DNA from: Rubrolithibacter sp043763625
Lineage (GTDB): Bacteria > Bacteroidota > Bacteroidia > Sphingobacteriales > Sphingobacteriaceae
Direction of reading: 5' to 3'
NCBI GenBank assembly: GCA_043763625.1
Contig: JAYULL010000188.1
Location: forward strand, 14,223-78,222
Length of the DNA: 64,000 nt
Position 1 is the stretch's first letter, and every line of letters begins with the position of its first letter. Below the pieces are notes generated by a model. The model saw only the letters and a program-made list of their open reading frames with translations. It was not told the DNA's origin and searched no databases. A program made the translations under genes and the position numbers. Of the stretch, positions 60,617-64,000 are shown piece by piece.

Positions 60617-62428
60617 ATGAGTCACACCTTCCACATTCCGGTTTTGGGGTTAGCCTATTCTGTTGATACTCCGGTTAAAGTAGCCAAGTTCGGAATTTCG
60701 TCCGTAATTTCTATTGTAGATGACATTCTGCTTGAACGAATGAGGAAGTTTTACAGTGAAAAATATGATCTTCAATATCTCAACATTCCCGGTAAAGAAG
60801 CGGATGCGCGTTCCAAAAGAATAACTAGTTATTTGAATTTGATAAATGATATAGTTCGTATCGAGTTCGAAAATTTAAAGAAAGAACCTTTTGAACCTCT
60901 TTCTGATATTAGCCGTTACTTCGATCTGCTTCCGGCAACTTCTAATCTGAAAGAGAAATACAATTTGATGTTAAAAGAAGCTGACCTTGCCGAAAAAGCA
61001 CGAAAAGAGCGAGAGTTAAGGCAGGAAATGAAACCGGGAGCGATTGATGTAAACATCATGTCGAAGGTTGATAAATTAAACAAGTCGTCAATTGATATTC
61101 CGCTCGAAGAAAACAGCGATGCATTAGCCGCTTTACGCGGATTTGCAAACAGCGATTTAACTTCTTCCGTTATTCTTTCGGCAGGGATGAACCCTCGCCT
61201 TTACAGTTATTTGGAAAACTTCAGGGAATTTTATCCCGATAGAGAATCAAAAAAGAAGGTGATTCTAAAAGTAAGCGATTTCCGCTCAGCCTTGATTCAA
61301 GCGAAGTTTCTTGCTAAAAAAGGAATCTGGGTTTCGGAGTTTAGAGTAGAATCCGGACTTAATTGCGGAGGCCATGCTTTTGCCACCGAAGGCTTTTTGC
61401 TGGGGCCCATTTTGGAAGAATTCAGGCAAAAACGAGAGGAAATGAAAAAAGAACTCGCAACAATTTACGCTGCGGGTTTGGCCGGAAAAGGATTTATTGC
61501 TTCCGATATTCCGTCGCAAAAAATTACTGCCCAAGGGGGAATAGGAACGGCTGAAGAAAACGAATTTTTAATGTCGTACTACGGATTAGACGGAACAGGA
61601 TGGGGCAGTCCTTTTCTGTTAGTACCCGAAGTTACCAATGTTGATAACAGCACCTTAGCTAACCTGATAAATGCCGGAGAAAATGATTTTTATATTAGCG
61701 GATCATCTCCCTTAGGAGTTCCGTTTAATAATTTTCGACACTCATCAGCAGAAAAATTACGCCTCGAAAGAATTGCCAAACAACGTCCGGGAAGTCCTTG
61801 TACTAAAAAGTATCTGGTTTCTAACACAGAATTTACCGATAATCCTATCTGTACCGCTTCTCGGGAATACCAAAAGCATAAGATAGAACAACTTAAGAGC
61901 TATAATTATTCAGAAAGCGATTATCAAAAAGAGTTTAAAAGAATTACAGAAAAGCTGTGCCTGTGCGAAGGCTTGAGCACTTCGGCTTATTATAAAACCG
62001 GCACTTTGCAGCCGAAAGAAAATAAAGCGGTTGTTATTTGTCCCGGGCCCAACCTTGCTTATTTCGATAGAATTTATTCTTTGGATGAACTGGTAAAACA
62101 CATATACGGTAAATTAAACCTGCTTCCGCGAGTTGATCGGCCGCATATGTTTATTAAAGAACTGCAGCTTTATGTAGCATACCTGAAAACGGATCTCGAA
62201 AATAATTTCCAAGATTTAAACGAGAAGCGGTTGAAGTATTACGCTAAGTTTAAAACACAACTGCTTACCGGAATTGAATACTATCGAAAGACTGCCGGCG
62301 GGCTTTTTACGAGAAACTATAAGGAATTGGAGAAATTCAAGGCAGAACTTGATGCAGCTGAAGGTGCTCTTCGTGATATACTTAAGGAATCTTTGGCGCC
62401 TTATACGGGCCTCGTTGCGAGGGTTTAA
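60617..62428 (+). CDS. Large uncharacterised protein resembling nitronate monooxygenase-type FMN barrels
   Basis: A 603-aa soluble protein. I infer an FMN-binding TIM barrel from FGISSVISIVDD near the N-terminus, ESGLNCGGHAF (247-255, compare the AGGH motif of nitronate monooxygenases) and AQGGIGTAEENEF...GTGWGSPFLLVPE (about 305-338), which looks like the phosphate-binding loop. Residues 120-160 are charged and helical, and about 340-500 contain Cys395, Cys412, Cys448, Cys450 and Cys475, which could hold metal or an Fe-S cluster. The last 100 residues are helical. It lies among ldh and hemerythrin genes with a CRP/FNR-like site upstream. The family assignment is tentative. Confidence 0.55.
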   Translation: MSHTFHIPVLGLAYSVDTPVKVAKFGISSVISIVDDILLERMRKFYSEKYDLQYLNIPGKEADARSKRITSYLNLINDIVRIEFENLKKEPFEPLSDISRYFDLLPATSNLKEKYNLMLKEADLAEKARKERELRQEMKPGAIDVNIMSKVDKLNKSSIDIPLEENSDALAALRGFANSDLTSSVILSAGMNPRLYSYLENFREFYPDRESKKKVILKVSDFRSALIQAKFLAKKGIWVSEFRVESGLNCGGHAFATEGFLLGPILEEFRQKREEMKKELATIYAAGLAGKGFIASDIPSQKITAQGGIGTAEENEFLMSYYGLDGTGWGSPFLLVPEVTNVDNSTLANLINAGENDFYISGSSPLGVPFNNFRHSSAEKLRLERIAKQRPGSPCTKKYLVSNTEFTDNPICTASREYQKHKIEQLKSYNYSESDYQKEFKRITEKLCLCEGLSTSAYYKTGTLQPKENKAVVICPGPNLAYFDRIYSLDELVKHIYGKLNLLPRVDRPHMFIKELQLYVAYLKTDLENNFQDLNEKRLKYYAKFKTQLLTGIEYYRKTAGGLFTRNYKELEKFKAELDAAEGALRDILKESLAPYTGLVARV

Positions 62429-62584
62429 AAGGATCGACATAAAGCGCAAAGCAATCTCTTACCTTGTTTTGAATGTTAGTATTTAAGATCGTTCATCGAA
62501 TCTCCTCTCAAAAAACAAGGTGTCTTTATGCAAAACATCATCTTGCCTTCGCAAAGACGAACAAAATCGCTTACCTTCTAAGAC

Positions 62585-62598
62585 GTGATTAAGATCAC
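62585..62598. promoter_or_regulatory. CRP/FNR-type operator before the hemerythrin gene
   Basis: GTGAT-TAAG-ATCAC is a perfect 14-base palindrome of the CRP/FNR type (compare FNR TTGAT-N4-ATCAA). Its centre is about 64 bases before the end of the -7 element, a class I activator position. Confidence 0.55.
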
Positions 62599-62647
62599 AA
62601 CTCGAGCTGAGCCACATTCCTAAATCCCGGTTAAATACTGCCGAATT

Positions 62648-62655
62648 TAGTTTTG
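62648..62655 (+). promoter_or_regulatory. -7 element of the hemerythrin operon
   Basis: TAGTTTTG fits TAnnTTTG and lies 36 bases before the ATG at 62691. No TTTG stands at the expected -33 position, which fits an activator-dependent promoter served by the upstream palindrome. Confidence 0.5.
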
Positions 62656-62690
62656 CCAAAGCCAAAGGCAAACACTAAAAACTCAAAGAC

Positions 62691-63167
62691 ATGAGAAGGG
62701 ATATTAATTTACAGGAACTATCAAAAGACCATCATCACGTTCTATTGTTTGGTTGGAAACTCAGAAAAGGCTTAACCAATAATACAAGCCGCGAAGTTTT
62801 AATTGACTACATCAAGTATTTCGTTGAAAAAGTTCTACAGCCCCATTGTTTGGTTGAAGAAAATGAAGTGTTGTCGTGGTTACCGAACGATAACGAATTG
62901 AAAATAAGAGCACTCGTTGAGCATGAAATTTTAGAAAAAATGGTAACATGTTTGGATTCGGGTACGGAAGGAGTTGACGAAAAGATATTGCAAATTGCCG
63001 AATTTGTGGATTCCCACGTTCGCTTCGAAGAACGGGCGCTGTTTCCATATGTTGAAACTGTTCTAAATACTCGTCAGCTTGGTGAAATTGGCGAGTGCAT
63101 TAAGTCTTCCCACAACCATGTAATAGACAATTATTCTCATGAATTTTGGAAAAACAACAGCCATTAA
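62691..63167 (+). CDS. Hemerythrin-domain protein
   Basis: A 158-aa four-helix-bundle protein with the di-iron ligands of the hemerythrin cation-binding domain: LSKDHHHVL (His14-16), PHCLVEENEVL (His52, Glu56), EHEILEK (His78) and DSHVRFEERALFPY (His109, Glu113). It may bind oxygen or nitric oxide, or repair Fe-S clusters, as relatives such as Ric do. It overlaps the next gene by 29 bases and has the CRP/FNR-like operator upstream. Confidence 0.85.
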   Translation: MRRDINLQELSKDHHHVLLFGWKLRKGLTNNTSREVLIDYIKYFVEKVLQPHCLVEENEVLSWLPNDNELKIRALVEHEILEKMVTCLDSGTEGVDEKILQIAEFVDSHVRFEERALFPYVETVLNTRQLGEIGECIKSSHNHVIDNYSHEFWKNNSH

Positions 63168-63888
63168 TGCCGACACCCGCATAAAAGACTTGTTAGATTG
63201 CCGGCAAGATCAAGTGATTGAAGCTTTGGTAAAACTCAATAAAAATTTCAGCAAGCTTAAAAATCCGATTTTACGTAATGTACTGGCAAGAAGAGTTTCC
63301 GTACGGGAAGCCTGCCGGATTGCCGGCTGCCAAGTTTCTGACTTCCTGCAAAGTATGTCACAAATAGGGTTTCAGGTATCGGAACTTGCTCAGGTGGAAG
63401 AAAAACAGGTTAAGTCTGCAAACCTGATTCCTACTGAAAACTTGGTAGAGCTGGATGTACGTCCTATTCTTGCCGAGCATAAAGATCCGCTAAAGGAAAT
63501 TTTGCGATATATAAAAGATTTAAAACCCGGTGAAACTCTAAAATTGATTAACACCTTTGAACCCGCACCTTTAATTTCACTTTTATCTGCAAAAGGTTTT
63601 GCTTTCGGGATAGAAAATCCGGCGCCGGATTTATATGTCAGCTACTTTACAAAAGAAGAAAATTCGGAAACTGTAAACGATATTAAAGACGAAGAAGAAG
63701 CAGAGGAATTTGATAATTTGCTCAGTAAATTCCCAAACGAATGTATAAAAATCATTGATGTCAGGCATCTTGAAATGCCGCAACCGATAGTGCAAATTTT
63801 AAATACACTCTCGCACATAGCCCTACTGTGTACCCACATTTTTTTTGTTAAATTGCAGAAACTAAATCAGGATGATAAATCTGTATAA
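63139..63888 (+). CDS. DUF1858/DUF2249 protein, probably truncated by an insertion
   Basis: A 249-aa protein. The first 70 residues form a DUF1858-type helical domain (INADTRIKDLLD, VREACRIAGC). A DUF2249 domain follows (LVELDVRPILAEHKDPLKEIL, GFAFGIE). A second DUF2249 copy begins with IIDVRHLEMPQPIVQIL but stops being recognisable after TLSHI. The final residues (FFVKLQKLNQDDKSV) do not match the family and lie next to a transposase start, so I believe that an insertion sequence replaced the C-terminus. The family occurs with hemerythrins and NO-related genes. Confidence 0.7.
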   Translation: MNFGKTTAINADTRIKDLLDCRQDQVIEALVKLNKNFSKLKNPILRNVLARRVSVREACRIAGCQVSDFLQSMSQIGFQVSELAQVEEKQVKSANLIPTENLVELDVRPILAEHKDPLKEILRYIKDLKPGETLKLINTFEPAPLISLLSAKGFAFGIENPAPDLYVSYFTKEENSETVNDIKDEEEAEEFDNLLSKFPNECIKIIDVRHLEMPQPIVQILNTLSHIALLCTHIFFVKLQKLNQDDKSV

Positions 63889-64000
63889 ACCTGAATATAC
63901 TCATCGTTTTAAGGATAGACGATTAGAAAAAAGGGGCTCCAATTAGTTCAGCTACTTACTCACCATGCCCATTGTAGCATCAGAAGAATTAGCCCTGACA
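63872..64000 (+). pseudogene. Start of an IS4-type transposase, frameshifted, runs off the window
   Basis: From the ATG at 63872 the frame reads MINLYKPEYTHRFKDRRLEKRGSN and then a TAG. After a -1 shift it continues as QLVQLLTHHAHCSIRRISPD to the edge. The RFKDRRLEKRG motif is typical of the N-terminus of IS4/Tn5-like transposases. A single missing base near GGGGCTCC, or a shift at the preceding A6, would explain the break. It overlaps the stop of the DUF2249 gene by 17 bases. The rest of the element is outside the window. Confidence 0.6.

Noticed and set aside
63925..63946. Programmed -1 frameshift in the transposase at A6G
   Set aside because: The A6G run is not in the phase required for a classical slippery heptamer, and IS4-type elements do not normally use one; simple decay or a lost base is likelier.

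Overview
The window is about 64 kb of an AT-rich chromosome from a member of the Bacteroidota, most likely a Sphingobacteriaceae-type soil or water bacterium (Pedobacter/Solitalea relatives). I infer this from several markers: promoters of the TAnnTTTG type, a fused MurF-alanine racemase, lysyl-tRNA synthetase with a C-terminal extension, a SusC-style TonB receptor with a carboxypeptidase-like N-terminal domain, a 7TMR-DISM sensor kinase, an E1-like/nitroreductase (Rv1355c-type) fusion, and the gene order LptD-like, amidase, MCE, RNase Z, STAS, PurC, PhoH. No phage, CRISPR array or rRNA operon is visible. Almost everything is ordinary chromosomal backbone with dense, often overlapping genes.

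Layout. 1-2.5 kb: end of lysS, two small unknowns and ung. 2.5-8.4 kb: an Lrp-type regulator, then a compact operon of a DtxR/MntR-type repressor, an Nramp transporter fused to a universal-stress domain, a TonB-dependent receptor and a secreted thioredoxin-like protein. A perfect inverted repeat of DtxR-box type lies just upstream, so this looks like a self-regulated manganese/iron uptake unit. 8.4-17 kb: smpB, a DEDDh exonuclease, a CrtA-like (spheroidene monooxygenase family) gene with a nearly leaderless promoter, a sensor kinase, a PAP2-like membrane protein, bioF-bioD and a decayed small reading frame. 17-29.4 kb: a 2-oxo-acid dehydrogenase E2, cinA, then an envelope block (LptD-like protein, divergent amidase, MCE protein), rnz, STAS protein, purC, phoH and an S-adenosyl-L-methionine hydroxide adenosyltransferase. 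29.4-33.4 kb: an MsbA-like ABC exporter, a beta-CASP nuclease and a small OmpA protein.

33.8-41 kb is the most unusual part. Four genes with 1-base overlaps or very short gaps, plus a fifth translationally coupled one, encode an E1-like adenylating enzyme fused to nitroreductase, a GNAT/LuxI-like acyltransferase, a 7TMR-DISM histidine kinase, a receiver-histidine kinase hybrid and a lone receiver. A related receiver gene converges on the cluster. The arrangement suggests that synthesis of a small molecule and its perception are encoded together.

41-50.3 kb: secreted LamG-like protein, cysM-cysE, prfC, an orphan MutS-family ATPase, a glycoside hydrolase family 106 gene broken by an internal deletion, and tRNA-Gly plus tRNA-Leu with a terminator. 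50.3-59.3 kb: recX, murF-alr, a DUF502 protein, a LOG-family protein, a sodium:solute symporter, recR, a short-chain dehydrogenase, an esterase-like protein and a lipoprotein. 59.5-64 kb: ldh, a large nitronate-monooxygenase-like protein, a hemerythrin and a DUF1858/DUF2249 protein. The latter set carries CRP/FNR-like palindromes and looks like a low-oxygen or nitrosative-stress group. Its last gene appears cut off by an insertion sequence whose IS4-type transposase start (with a frameshift) runs off the right edge.
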